Source: Uloborus plumipes
Taxonomy: Eukaryota; Arthropoda; Arachnida; Araneae; Uloboridae
Assembly: GCA_038373865.1 (NCBI GenBank)
Contig: JAXGGA010000477.1
Location: forward strand, 62,001 to 126,000
Reading direction: 5' to 3'
Length of the DNA: 64,000 bases
Shown: in pieces, positions 47,947 through 64,000 of the stretch
Numbering within the stretch: position 1 is the first letter of the stretch
Layout of the letters: every line of letters starts with the position of its first letter
Made by a program: the position numbers and the translations under genes
The notes under the pieces: generated by a model
What the model was told of the DNA's origin: nothing
Databases searched by the model: none
Seen by the model: only the letters and a program-made list of their open reading frames with translations

Positions 47947-48390
47947 TCTATATGTATAATAATGGGTGTATGTATTATATATTTGTGTGCATATTTGCTC
48001 CTTATACAAATTCAGTTTTCGTCGGATTTTCATCAAACTTGGCACAGAGGTTCCTTGATGCACCTAGAATTCACATAGGCGGAGTTTCAAAATTTTCGAA
48101 AAATCCAAAAAGCTCAATTTTTTGCTTCAAAACGGCCATTTTCTTTCAATTTTGAATAGATAGAGTAATAGAGATACCCCTTTAAGCACACAAATTGATG
48201 AAATTTAACACATTTAAATAAGAGTATTTTCCAACAAAGATTACGATTAACAATGAATTATCAATTTACGGCCCACCTAATTCATTTTAGCATGAAATAA
48301 GTATGCCCAGGTGAATAGAATTCATTCAAATAATTTTTTAGAGCTATGTTGCATTAATAAGCACCCAGGCAACGCCGGGTAATAAGCTAG
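47947..48390 (+). mobile_element. Non-autonomous Helitron
   Basis: Probable 5' TCTATATGTATAATAATGGG after A, and 3' CCCAGGCAACGCCGGGTAAT then AAGCTAG followed by T. A small GC hairpin (GGC..GCC) precedes the end. It is 444 bp and non-coding. It is related to the inverted copy at 44417-44886. Confidence 0.8.
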
Positions 48391-48449
48391 TTTAAAATAA
48401 GAAGAAAGAAAAACTAATTAAGGATTTAGAAGGCGAAACCGTGGTAACG

Positions 48450-49121
48450 CAGGGTCATTCCATGTCAAGGGTACGAGGCGTCCCCACTCGAACCCCTCCG
48501 ATTTTGATGAAAATTGTTTTGGATGTACATATAAGACTTGCATGAAACCATACCAAATTATAGCTCCATAACCCTTATGGTTTAGCAAATAAAAATTATT
48601 TTATGAAGGCCTTCTTTTCGTGTCTTAAAAAAAATGACCAAATTGTCAAGTTTGTGCTTTTATTACTCGCAACCTAAGACGGTTATCGGGCTCCAGAAAG
48701 TCATTCTCTCAGCAGATACAAGCTGATAACATATGGCCAAAATTTGCCAAAAATTTGATTTTTTACCAACTTTGGCAGCAAATTGCAAAAAATCTACATT
48801 GCATGGAGCTTTTTTTACACAAGTAGGCTATTCTACCCTAAACAGGGATCAGAATCACCAAGTTTGAGCCTAATAATCGTCTTAGGTCGCGAGCAATAGA
48901 AGCACAAACTTGACGATTTGGTCATTTTTTTCAAGACACGAAGAAGAGGCCTTTATAAAATAATTTTTATTGGCTAAACCATAAAGCTTATGAAGCTATG
49001 ATTTGGTATGGTTTCATGCAAGTCTTATATGTACATCTAAAAAAATTTCCATCAAAATCGGAGGGGGTCGAATGGGGATTTTCTCGAAATTTGGGACGCT
49101 TGACATGGAATGACCCCCCAG
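48450..49121. mobile_element. Foldback element, about 250-bp arms
   Basis: Left CAGGGTCATTCCATGTCAAG and right inverted CTTGACATGGAATGACCCCC start arms that pair almost throughout (48450-48697 with 48864-49121). The inner phrase is TCAAGTTTGTGCTTTTATTA against its complement AATAGAAGCACAAACTTGA. The loop is about 165 bp. There is no coding sequence. Confidence 0.85.
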
Positions 49122-49186
49122 TAAAACGTTAATAATTGGAATGGAAAAGAGATTTGTGAACTTTTTCGTTTAAACCTTAGTAATTA

Positions 49187-49361
49187 CAGTCGAACCCGTT
49201 AAATGGAATAGCCATTTTGCCACGAAAAAATATTCTAATAAGCGGGATACTCCATTATCCTGGGGTGAAAATAATGCATTTCAATGGTTTGGTACATTGA
49301 AAACGTATTACATTAAGCGGGATATTCCTTTAAGCGATATTCTAATAAGCGGGCTCGACTG
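49187..49361. mobile_element. Pogo-like MITE, 175 bp
   Basis: TA-flanked with CAGTCGAACCCGTTAAATGG on the left and inverted TTCTAATAAGCGGGCTCGACTG on the right, with internal AATAAGCGGGATACTCC-type repeats. The diverged relative is at 32818-32990. Confidence 0.75.
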
Positions 49362-52261
<2,900 letters not shown>

Positions 52262-52641
52262 TTAAAAAATAAATGTTGTTTTAACATTATAATACAGCTA
52301 ATTTTATAGTAATAAACAGTAAAAATTGCTAATCTTATAGCAATAAGCAGTAAAAATTGCTAATTTTACAGTAATAAACTGTAAAAATGTCTAAATTTAC
52401 AGCTTGTTACAGCGCATTTTGCAGTTTTAAACTGGAACCCCTACTGCAGGTATTATTTTGTTGTTTTTACAGAATAATACAGCTACATTTTACGGCAATA
52501 AACTGTAAAATTTCTAACTTTACAGTAAGAAACAGTAAAATTGCTAGTTTTAGTTTATTTCTCTGCATTTTTCAGTTTTAAATTGGATCCTCGGCTGCCA
52601 GTATTATACTGTAAAAACAACAGTTCATTTTTTGCAGTTTG
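52262..52641. mobile_element. CTGTAAAA-type MITE, copy 3 (expanded)
   Basis: Begins AAAAAATAAATGTTGTTTTA and contains a double set of the internal palindromic units (AGTAATAAACTGTAAAA and TTTACAGT). It ends CAGTTCATTTTTTGCAGTTT. Both extreme ends lack the clean CACTG/CAGTG. Confidence 0.65.
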
Positions 52642-53228
52642 CAAAACGCACATTCACTTTCCAGTAAAAAGGTAATGCATTCTCTTTCAATATACAGCTT
52701 GAGCAGTTGATTCATTACTAACCAGAGACAAAAATGAGTTTGAAAAAGCGTAAATCCTTCCCTATCCCAGAAAAAATAAAAACAAATCCTTCCCCTCTTT
52801 ATTACTATTATCATATTTTTAATTTGCGGTGTAAGCGGAAGCAAAGAATCCTTCTCTCCACACAACTATCGTTTCCTGGGAAAGACCAGGGAAATGAAAC
52901 TGCTCGCATCCGAGATCGATTTTTTTCCCGTGACGTCATAGGGCTTGAGGGGAGCAACCACTCCCTCTTAAGAAAAATGCTCGTTGTATGTGAAATGATG
53001 CGTCTAATGACTGAACAGTGTAACAATCGAGGCTCAGCAGTATGAGAAGATATGCAGATTTTTCATAGCTGTCACAATTCGTGATTGAGATTAATGTTTA
53101 AAAACGGAACAAGTGACCTGTTGAGATTTTGCAGAATTTCTAGATATTATTAATGCGTATTCTTACGGACAGCAGAAGAGCAATATTTCAGACATTCCTG
53201 TATATTTTTTGGCATTTATTAATTTTGA
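52642..53228. other. Non-coding DNA
   Basis: No recognised gene. Contains CCGTGACGTCATAGG (TGACGTCA at 52931-52938) in a mildly GC-richer patch at 52870-52970. Confidence 0.4.
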
Positions 53229-55216
<1,988 letters not shown>

Positions 55217-55220
55217 ATTT

Positions 55221-55307
<87 letters not shown>
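55217..55307. repeat. (TA)n array between Helitron B and the Tc1-like element
   Basis: After TTTTATATATTA, about 77 bp of pure TA. The final TA is the target dinucleotide of the Tc1-like insertion. Confidence 0.95.
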
Positions 55308-55310
<3 letters not shown>

Positions 55311-56306
55311 TGAAGTGACAAAAGTCATGGGATAGCAATATGCAAATTTTCAGATGGCAGTAGCATCGCATAGAACAGGTATAAATGCGCAGTGCTTTTA
55401 CAGAGCTTTCATTTCTGTTCAAGTTATTCATGTGAAGAGGTTTTAACGTGATGATGACCGCACGACGTGAATTAACAGACTTTGAACGCGGAATGTTAGT
55501 TGGAGCTAGACGCATGGGTCATGCCATTTCGGAAATCGTTAGAGAATTCAACATTCCCAGATCCACTGTGTCAAGAGTGTGCCGAGAGTATGAAATTTCA
55601 GGCATAACATCCCACCATGGACAGCGCAGTGGTCGACCGCCTGCACTTAAAGATCGAGACCGGCGACGTCTGCAAAGAGTCGTAAATTCTAACAGACAAG
55701 CAACACTGCGTCAAATCACCGTAGAAATCAATGTGGGACGTACAATGGACGTGTCTGCTAGAACTGTGCGGAGAAATTTGGATTTCTTGGGCTATTCCAG
55801 CAGAAGACCGACTCGAGTGCCTTTACTGACAGAACGACATCGCTTGCAGCGACTCTCGTGGGCACGTGAGCATATCGGTTGGTCCCTAGATGAATGGAAA
55901 ACCGTGGCCTGGTCCGATGAGTCACGATTTCAGCTGGTAAGAGCCGATGGTAGGGTTCGAGTGTGGCGCAGACCCCACGAAGCCATGGACCCAAACTGTC
56001 AGCAAGGCACTGTTCAAGCTGGTGGTGGCTCCGTAATGGTGTGGGCTGTTTTTTCATGGCATGGACTTGGTCCTCTAGTGCGACTGGACCGAACATTGAC
56101 TGGAAATGCTTATGTGCAGCTACTTGGAGATCACTTGCAGCCATTCATGGACTTCATGTACCCAAACAACGATGGGATTTTTATGGATGACAATGCGCCA
56201 TGTCACCGGGCCACAACTGTTCGCAATTGGTTTGAAGAAAATTCTGGACAATTCCAACGAATGATTTGGCCACCTAGATCGCCCGACATGAATCCCATTG
56301 AGCATG
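55308..56306 (+). mobile_element. Tc1-like transposon, right end missing
   Basis: Left terminus CACTGAAGTGACAAAAGTCA then TGGGATAGC directly after TA. A 5' region of about 140 bp precedes the transposase gene. The right part, coding and TIR alike, is replaced at GAGCATGTATG by a TATG/TA array. Confidence 0.88.
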
Positions 56307-56342
56307 TATGTATATATATATATGTATGTATATATATATATG

Positions 56343-56433
<91 letters not shown>

Positions 56434-56434
56434 A
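55451..56434 (+). CDS. Tc1-like transposase, truncated and fused to a (TA)n array
   Basis: Cut-and-paste transposase of the Tc1/mariner superfamily. The first ATG codons are at 55451 and 55454. N-terminal paired-like HTH domains: [20 protein letters not shown] with [10 protein letters not shown], and a [15 protein letters not shown] linker. The catalytic core is uninterrupted: [10 protein letters not shown] (Asp at 55916), [12 protein letters not shown] (Asp at 56189) and [10 protein letters not shown] (Glu at 56300). There are 36 residues between the second Asp and the Glu, so DD36E rather than DD34E. After IEHV the natural C-terminus (about 50 residues in relatives) is gone and the frame reads through TA repeats as I-Y-I-Y to a stop at 56432-56434. 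All three catalytic residues survive, but the missing end and right TIR make activity unlikely. Confidence 0.9.
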
Positions 56435-56437
56435 AAT
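56306..56437. repeat. (TATG)n/(TA)n array at the Tc1 truncation point
   Basis: Starts with ATGTATGTATATATATATA-type units repeated three times, then pure TA for about 75 bp, ending TAATATATAAAAT at the 5' end of Helitron C. Confidence 0.95.
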
Positions 56438-58163
56438 TCTCGTGTCACAGTTTTCGTTGCCATACTCCTCCGAAACGGCTTGACCGATTTTGATGAAATT
56501 TTTTGTGCTTATCCAGTATCTATGAGAATCGGCCAACATCTATTTTTCATCCCCCTAAATGTTAGGGGTAGTCCACCCCTAAATTTTTTTTGTTCGCACA
56601 TAACATCTGATCTACTGAACCGATTTGGACGATTTTTTTTAATCGATAGGAGATGGTGTAACTTAGGTACCATGTACTCATATGACGATATTTGTTCACT
56701 AGAAAAAAAGTTATGATCGAAAAACTAACATTTCATGTCATTTAAAACAATATGTGTTATCGTAAATCCTTACTTCAATGAGCGACCCGATGGTCAAGTG
56801 GTTATGCGCGTCAGGTTGAAGTTCCTGATGGAATGAGATCGAATCTAGGCCCGCAAGGATTTTTTCGAACAGCTGCATGTTTTTTTTTTTTGAATTATTT
56901 TAATGATTGTAATGTCTTTATGCAGGTACATCCCCTCATGGGGATCTACCCCATATTTTTTTATAGTACAAAATGACAGTTTTGTTCGGATCTTTGTTAA
57001 AATTGGCAATGGGGTCCTTCGATGCTGTAGAATTTTCTTATGGACGTTTGCGCCATTTTTGGGGGCTTTGAATCGATTGTGGCAATAAATGGTTTTTGAT
57101 TTGCGGCACTTATATTATTTTTTCAAAAATTATATACACTATCAATTATATTATGTTAATTTTTGTACCTTTATAAATTTCTGTATTTTATACCTTGCAT
57201 TTACGTCAAATTCAAGGTAAAATTAAAAGTCAAAAATTCTGAAGAAGATAAATATATGTTAAAAATTAAAGTAACTATTTTTTGTGATTTTCATATTGGT
57301 TGTGACCAAAAAACATCATTACAAACAAATAAAATGTATCAAACACCATGAGTGTTGAGTTATTAGGCAAAATCTGCTGTAAAAAGTTTTTTTTTTCACT
57401 GCGAGAGGGGGGTGGGGGGTATGAACGACCATTAAAGTGACGCAAATTTTTAAAAAATAAAGGTTGGATCTCCAATTATCTTGCTTCGTAATTTAAACCC
57501 GCCCGGCTGTGCAACGGTACGCGATTAGTCATTCAAAAATTAATGAAAAACGTGATCGAAGCCAGGATTTTAAATGGCAAGTTCAGAGGTGAAAATATAC
57601 TCATACCACGGATTCCTATTTTACCTACAGATGTGCCAATTCAATTCAAACGTATTCAGTTTCCAATTAGATTGGCATTTGCAATGACTATCAACAAATC
57701 CCAAGGTCAAACGATGTCTGTTTGTATCTTAGATTTGAGAACACCATATTTTTCACACGGACAATTATTATACGTGGCATGCTCTCGAGTGGGTAAACCA
57801 TCCAGTTTGTTTGTGTTAGCTAAACATGGACTAACAAAAAATATTGTTCACGCTATAGCATTAAGAGATTGATATTGTTTAATAGTGTTACTGTCGTAAT
57901 TGTTTAATTAATGATATATAATTTTAAGGAATAAATTATAATAACTTAAAAATAATGTTTGCCTTTTGTTATTTTTATATTCCCTCATCTTTCACAGCGC
58001 TCCATGCTTATTTCACGCATATACCACATTCTTACATACATACAATATACACATTCTACCATACATACATACATACTTACAATAAGTAAGCTATTTTTTG
58101 TCTACACTAGAAATTACTAGGAAATTATTTATATGGCAAAACAACGTTTGCCGGGTCAACTAG
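56438..58163 (+). mobile_element. Non-autonomous Helitron, copy C
   Basis: TCTCGTGTCACAG start and GGGTCAACTAG end followed by T. About 1.73 kb, in the opposite orientation to copy B and nearly identical to it by eye. The 3' terminal motif has one change (AACTAG for AGCTAG). A tRNA-like block lies at about 56781-56895. Confidence 0.92.
57485..57872 (+). pseudogene. Helitron helicase C-terminal relic (copy C)
   Basis: The same fragment as in copy B: MKNVIEARILNGKF, AMTINKSQGQT, YVACSRVGKPSSLF. Differences from B are a one-base deletion in the CCCGCCCGG stretch near 57500 that breaks the frame upstream, and a 3-bp insertion adding a Leu before YVACSR. Confidence 0.87.
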
Positions 58164-58516
<353 letters not shown>

Positions 58517-58851
58517 TTTAATCTTAAAAGAGCACTAATCAGAAACAAAGTGAAAAAATCCAAGGAAATAAAATATTTTTTCAATTTTTAAAAGATTTCG
58601 ATTTACAATTTTAATGCAATGCCATTTCAGTTGTACTGAGAGCTATAAAAATATCATTTGTCAATTAATCGATTCTGTATCGAAAACACACATTTTCAAG
58701 AAAAACTCTTACTGTTTGGTTTAACCATGGGCACAGAGAAAATCCGCCTGTTTCTCATAAGCGTTGCGTTTCATTGCTGTTCGCAAGGCTATATATTTGT
58801 ACCTCCAACTCGTACTTCAAATCTTCGTAACTTGATCAGTAGCGTATTCAT
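58517..58851. other. AT-rich non-coding DNA
   Basis: Nothing recognised. Confidence 0.4.
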
Positions 58852-59867
58852 TAGGGTGTATCACTATTTTTTTTTAATTCAAAATTTTAAGATGATAAAA
58901 AGTTGTCACTATATTCACATAGTGACGAAAAAACATTATTTTGAAATTGAAAAATATTTAGGTTAGCCGGGATGACTTTGAAGTTTCAAGTTTGTTTAGT
59001 AAAAACGATGATGAATTTAAAAAACGCATGAATTATGTGTAAAACAAAAATAATTATTTAAGAGCAAAAATGGACTACTTAATGAGTAGTCTATCAATGA
59101 AAAATACATTGTAGTTAAACTTAAACTTTAAGGTTTTTAGAAATAGTTATGAAAACCCTCACATTTTTGCTAGTCAGTCATATTTTTAGAATATTACCCA
59201 TAGGGTGTATCACGGAAATTTTTTTTGGAAATTAAAAATTTCAAGTTGATAAAAAGTTGCCACTGTATTCACATAGTTACCAGAAAAATTTATTTTAAAA
59301 TTGAGAACTATTTAGATCTGCCGGGATGACCTTGAAGTTTCAAGTTTTTTAGTAAGAACGATGATTAAAAAAAAAAAATGTATAAATTGTGTGTAAAGCA
59401 AAATATTATTTGAATGGAAAAATAGATTAATCGCGCTATTTCAAAGCGCTGTACTTCCATGTTTGTACTATTAATACAATAATAAAAACTATCCTGCAGG
59501 ATGGGTAAATATTTTTTAAATATGGCCGACTAACAAAAATGTGAGGTTTTTCATAACTATTTCTGGAAACCTAAAAGTTAAATTATAGCTTCAATGCATT
59601 TTATTGATAGATTACTCCTTTAGTAGTCCATTTTTGCACTTAAATAATTGTTTTTGCTTTTCACATAATTTATACACTTTTTTAAAAAATCATCGTTTTT
59701 ACAAAAAAACTTGAAACTTCAAGGTCATCCCGGAAGACTTAAATATTTTCAATTTCAAAATAAATATTTCTGGTAACTATGTATGGAATGTAGTGACAAC
59801 TTTTTATCAACTTAAAATTTTGAATTTCTAAAAAAAAAAGAAAAAAAATTATAATTTGTGATACCCC
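58852..59867. mobile_element. Foldback element with an internal second half-copy
   Basis: TAGGGTGTATCAC at the left and GTGATACCCC at the right are inverted. Arms of about 350 bp pair: 58852-59200 with about 59510-59867 (for example GATGACTTTGAAGTTTCAAG and its complement). A second, same-orientation copy of the left end starts at 59201 (TAGGGTGTATCACGG) and runs to about 59460. Confidence 0.75.
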
Positions 59868-60827
59868 ATTGTATTCACGTGCTCCCGAGTCTTCGTGCGT
59901 CACAATTCCCTAAATGTCTAATTAATTCCTAATTTGTAAATCCTTTTTATGAACGGTAGTTATGGAGTCTGAAGTCTAATTCTTATTTCACTCGATGTGC
60001 CAAGGAGAGCCAAGGGAGTGTAAGTTCAGAAGTGGCGATTTTCACTTTATTACAGCATTGTATGAAGAATGTTATTCCGTAACGACCTATGAAAACGTTA
60101 TTTTATATTTAAAAAAAAAAAAACAGACTTCAGAACATCATCAATCGGTAAGAGCTCTAAAAAGTAAGAAATATTTTTATTCCTTGAACACCGTCGATAC
60201 AACTTTTAAACATAAGTTTTAAAGTTTACTCAAAAATACTAGATAAAATCATACGAAATTACAACGCAACTATAAATATAAAATTTAATGGATCCAGGTT
60301 CTTTAAATCACATTCGCATACATTACATGGACAACCGCAAATATGTGTGTATCAGGGAATGTAATAAAATAAAAATATTAATGGGACATAATGGAAAAAA
60401 ACCTCTTAAAAACACATTTATTTCAGGTTCACACAACAAAATATAAAAAAAATCCGAAAGTACAACTTTTTCAGAAATACCATTATTCAAAAAAAGCTCA
60501 GGTGTGAAACATTATGATGACGGATGATTACAGATATTCGATGTAAAATATTTTATGAATGATCACTTTCTTTAACAAGGCGATCAGTTTTCCTGAACAA
60601 TTGCGACATTTCTTTGAGCTTTCTTTAAACTCATCAAATATTCTATTCCTATGATGGTTCTCAATAGATTTAAAAAGACGCACGAGGGATATTTAAATAG
60701 ATGAGATTTGGAATTGTCTTTTAATGAAATATACATACAATAGAAAGCGTTTAGCATAGAATCCAGTTTAACTCATTTTTTCAAACATTACAGGGAAGAG
60801 GAAAAAACACTTCACGCTGTGCCCCAC
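59868..60827. other. AT-rich non-coding DNA
   Basis: 60030-60105 resembles the interior of the TIR element at 31705-31949. No complete gene. Confidence 0.4.
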
Positions 60828-61018
60828 ATTGTAAAAAATAAATGTTTTTACAGCATAATACAGCTAATTTTGCAGTAAAAAACTGTAAAATTGCTAGTTT
60901 ACAGAAATTAACTGTAAAATTGCTAGTTTCAGTTTATTACTGTGCATTTTACAGTTTTAAACTGGAACCTCTGTTGCCAGTATTATACTGTAAAAACAGC
61001 ACTTTATTTTTTGCAGTG
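60828..61018. mobile_element. CTGTAAAA-type MITE, copy 4
   Basis: CATTGTAAAAAATAAATGTT to TATTTTTTGCAGTG, with three CTGTAAAATTGCTAGTTT-type palindromic units and the phrase AACTGGAACCTCTGTTGCCA shared with the other copies. Confidence 0.8.
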
Positions 61019-61831
61019 CACTTGGTTTTTCCAAAAGTGTTTTTTTTTTGTATGAAAATCATTCGATGTGAGAGTTCACATTTTTCTTTTCTTTTTTAAA
61101 TTAGTAGTATTGTCGAATTATTTACTGATGTGTATAATTTGTATAGGCTAGTTCTGAAGTAAATCCGGTTCATTTCATTTTTTTTTTTTTTTTGAAAATT
61201 TTATATTCAGATCCGGAATGAATTTTTTAGGTTTCTGACTTTCATGCCATGTTCTAGCCCGTACAGTAGGTATGTCGGGTGGGCCGAAAAAGGAATATTT
61301 TTGCAATTACTACGTAATGATTCAACAATTTTGATCTGAATTTTAGTTTAAGTGCAACATTTCGTACTGCAAATGAGTCATTTTTTATGATTAATAGAAA
61401 TGAAGCAGTGAAAAGAAAAAGGATACAAGTGAACTATTTCAAGTTTTGAGAAGGACACGATTAAAGATAAGATCTTAGGTAGGCTTTTATTGAAACATTT
61501 TCCTAAGTCATGTCCTATATTAGCACCTACTAGGTCCACTTTTTCTCCCAAAACAAAGGAGGGGGTCTTCCAATATTTGTACTAAATGTCTCAAAATTTT
61601 AAATTTTGGCACTTGCATCCATTTTCTTCTCACTTCCTCAAATGGTGTTTCAGCACTACACGCATTGTTTTAACTCACCTTAACTAGGTTTTAAAAAGTT
61701 TTAAAGAGTTTAATACAAAAAAAAAAAAAAATCTTTCATGTCTTAACCCAAAAGCAGTTTTTACTTTTTCTTTTTTTTTCAATACTTTCATATTTCCACT
61801 TTTCTAACACTGTAGAGGAGGAATTAAAATA
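61019..61831. other. AT-rich non-coding DNA
   Basis: Poly-T and poly-A runs near 61177-61192 and 61718-61730. No gene. Confidence 0.4.
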
Positions 61832-62217
61832 CACTGTAAAATTCCTTCAACTGTTACACTGCAGTATCATACTAGTTTTACTGTTTAATACTACTAATTT
61901 TATAGTAATAATCTGTCAAATTGCTAATTTTGCAGCACTAAACCGGAAAATAGATAATTTTACAGTAATAAACTGTGAAATTGCTAATTTTAGTATATTA
62001 CAGTGCATTTTGCAGTTTTTAGCTGGAACCTCTGCTTTCAGTACTATATACTGTTGTTTTTATAGTTTAATACATCTAAATTTTACAGCAATAAACAGTA
62101 AAATTGTTAACTTTACTGTAATACACTGTAAAATTGCTGGTTTTACAGTTTATTACTGTGTATTTTAGTTTTAAGTTAGAACCAGTATTATACAGTAACA
62201 GTTCATTTTTTGCAGTG
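61832..62217. mobile_element. CTGTAAAA-type MITE, copy 5
   Basis: TA-flanked CACTGTAAAATTCC start and TTTTTTGCAGTG end followed by TA. It contains two runs of palindromic units either side of AGCTGGAACCTCTGCTTTCA, so it is a double-length member like copy 3. Confidence 0.8.
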
Positions 62218-63019
62218 TACAATGCAGCTTTTGTATTACGATTACTGTATTTTAGAAAACTTAATTTAACTAACCACATATTTGAAAAGCATACGCCTAA
62301 ATAGCGTATAGTGACATGAAATAAAATTCAAGGAGCAACACTCTTCCTCTTCCTCTCTAGTGGGCAGTTGAGATTAGAAGATAACTACTTGAATCACGTG
62401 GGGAGAGTTTAAAAGAGTTCAAAACATATCACATCAACTTGATGCGTTTCATTTGGTAAATATTTGAAGTAAATGGAGGGAAAGGATAGACGCACAAATA
62501 TGGGCAAGGGAGAGAAAACTGCAATTCCAGTGAAGCTTTCATTTCTCAGAGTGATTCTCGCAGATAGGATGAAAGTAAAGAAAAACATTTTCGTTCTAAA
62601 TATGATGCACTAAATGATGACTGCTTCAAAATGGAGGGTGCTTAATCAACCTATGGTTGGCAGTACTACAGCTACATGCTAACTGGAAGAGATATATCAT
62701 GAAGAATTGCATGCTAGTTGAGTGTCGTATCGACAAAAAATATCAGCAAATTTAAACGATGATTTTAAACATTGTGGCCTCAACAGCAGTAATCCGTCCA
62801 AAATGTAATTGACGTAAAAATGCACGATCATTATTATGTGGGGCACGTGGTTTGAAATTTTTTATTAACAATTTTTATCTGTTAAAAAATCTGTTAAGCT
62901 ATTCTTTTTGTTAAGTATGAAGTAATAATTTTTACATTTGTTTGCAACAATTATACAACGCGACACAGAAAGTGCATCAATAAGAAAGGGTTGCTACAAA
63001 AATATGCAAATTTCAGGTT
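62218..63019. other. Non-coding DNA
   Basis: No recognised gene. Confidence 0.4.
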
Positions 63020-64000
63020 AGACGTACCTTACTGAGTTTGGGAAATGATATGAAATGGGCAGCTCTCCGGCGCTCGTTGAATGAGTTAAAAAAGAAAGAG
63101 CCCGCAAAGCGAGGAAATTTTGTTGCCACTATTTCTTCTAGGACAATCATCGCTGAAATCCCGTTTTCATTTAAGAAGACACGTGTAACAGCAGAAAAAG
63201 CCAGGCAGCCGCCGATGAAGATGGTTCCTCCATATGGGCTGTTTTTGTGAGGACAATCTCAGACACACATATGAATGGGTCCACAGTGCACCGGCTGTGA
63301 CGAAGATGGTCGGAACAAGACAATGTGGCACGTTTAAGGGATTGCAGTGCAGACAGAAGGACATCAGCATGCGTATATCGACGCAATCGTCGACAGGTGT
63401 TGGAGAAACCGCGAGACTATTCTACCTTCATTCTGCAACATGTTTAAAACACCTTGGATATTCCTGTGTGTACTAAATTCATTTATTTTTCTTTTTTTTA
63501 ATACTAAAGTCATCAGTTTCGACATACATGAGGACTGCGTACTATGCGCCTTGCTTCCTGACAAACGCAGATCAGATTTACGGCCCAGAGAGGTTGAAAT
63601 AACACCAATGGGCAAGGCGGGATTCGAACCCTCTTGCTTACGAAGAGAAGACTACCTCTAGGCCACCGAGGCTACAGATCCAATTTTTATCGATTGAATG
63701 CCAGTCACCTGCTTTGACTGCGTCCGTGAAGAATACTACCATTGACCACATCAAATAGACGTCAGCGTTTGAAAGGGACTAGAGCGTCGTGGCATACAGA
63801 ATGACGGAGGGTCGTGTCTATATAGGGACTCTAGTGTTCTCAGATGAATCACGATTTCGTTCTTTCATTGCTTGCAAGTGTTGCGTCGGCGTGAAGGTCG
63901 GTCAAACGTGGAAGCAATTTTAGAACGCCCCATGGAGCGGCAACGAAACATCAGATACTATAAAATACGAAGTCAAGTCGCTTTTTGCCGCATTCAGGAC
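63020..64000 (+). pseudogene. Degenerate Tc1/mariner transposase relic, runs off the window
   Basis: Broken frames resemble a Tc1-like transposase in order along the plus strand. A basic N-terminal half (frames with many stops, 63050-63420) is followed by VFSDESRFR (about 63838-63864), the region of the first catalytic Asp. Then come VLRRREGRSN and AILERP, which match the usual strand after that motif. There are several frameshifts, and a SINE interrupts it at about 63480-63680. The rest lies outside the window. Confidence 0.6.
63480..63680 (-). mobile_element. tRNA-derived SINE (second family)
   Basis: On the minus strand: A box TGGCCTAGAGG (plus 63654-63664), B box GGGTTCGAATCCC (plus 63619-63631), a body of about 110 nt, and an A-rich tail (plus 63484-63500). 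The tRNA-like head differs from the SINE at 923-1235. No clear target duplication was found. Confidence 0.75.

Noticed and set aside
63611..63675. Possible tRNA gene (minus strand)
   Set aside because: The A and B boxes are present, but there is no convincing acceptor stem and the sequence continues into a SINE body and A-rich tail.

Overview
The window looks like AT-rich nuclear DNA of an arthropod. I suspect a chelicerate such as a spider, but that is inference from the mix of repeats and the large introns. It carries part of one recognisable host gene in a dense landscape of transposable elements. There is nothing prokaryotic here: no operons and no CRISPR array. The only tRNA-like sequences are SINE-type.

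The host gene is the 5' coding part of a Shaw-type (Kv3/KCNC-like) voltage-gated potassium channel on the minus strand. Coding exon 1 (24923-25264, ATG at 25207) carries most of the T1 tetramerisation domain. Exon 2 (10255-10482) completes the T1 zinc site and the T1-S1 linker. Exon 3 (8706-9097) carries S1, S2, S3 and the first S4 arginine. The introns are about 14.4 kb, about 1.16 kb, and more than 8.7 kb running off the left edge. The rest of S4, S5, the pore, S6 and the C-terminus are not in the window. An acceptor site 57 nt before the ATG implies at least one further non-coding 5' exon to the right, so much of 25-64 kb may be 5' intron or upstream DNA. The exons are GC-rich islands in AT-rich flanks.

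Left of exon 3 (1-8.7 kb, intron 3) lie a SINE nested in a MITE, a Helitron derivative (copy A) in a TA-rich tract, a TIR element with seven CAGATCGGTAAC-like motifs, and a GC-richer foldback island built on ATCGG motifs 200 bp from the exon 3 donor. Intron 1 holds a 45-bp minisatellite, a piggyBac-type MITE, a 1.5 kb foldback made from a Tc1-like element, and several other TIR elements. From 25 kb rightward I see only repeats: MITEs, Helitron ends, a dead DD34E Tc1 copy (45.7-47.1 kb), foldbacks, and a striking cluster at 53.2-58.5 kb. In that cluster two Helitron copies in opposite orientation flank a truncated Tc1-like transposase gene, and every junction lies in a (TA)n array.

No second host gene was found. 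The most interesting material is the structure of the mobile DNA: the (TA)n-bounded inverted Helitron/Tc1 composite, a set of TIR elements that share one design of repeated core motifs, a SINE carried inside Helitrons, and the 4-codon upstream ORF whose stop overlaps the channel's start codon.
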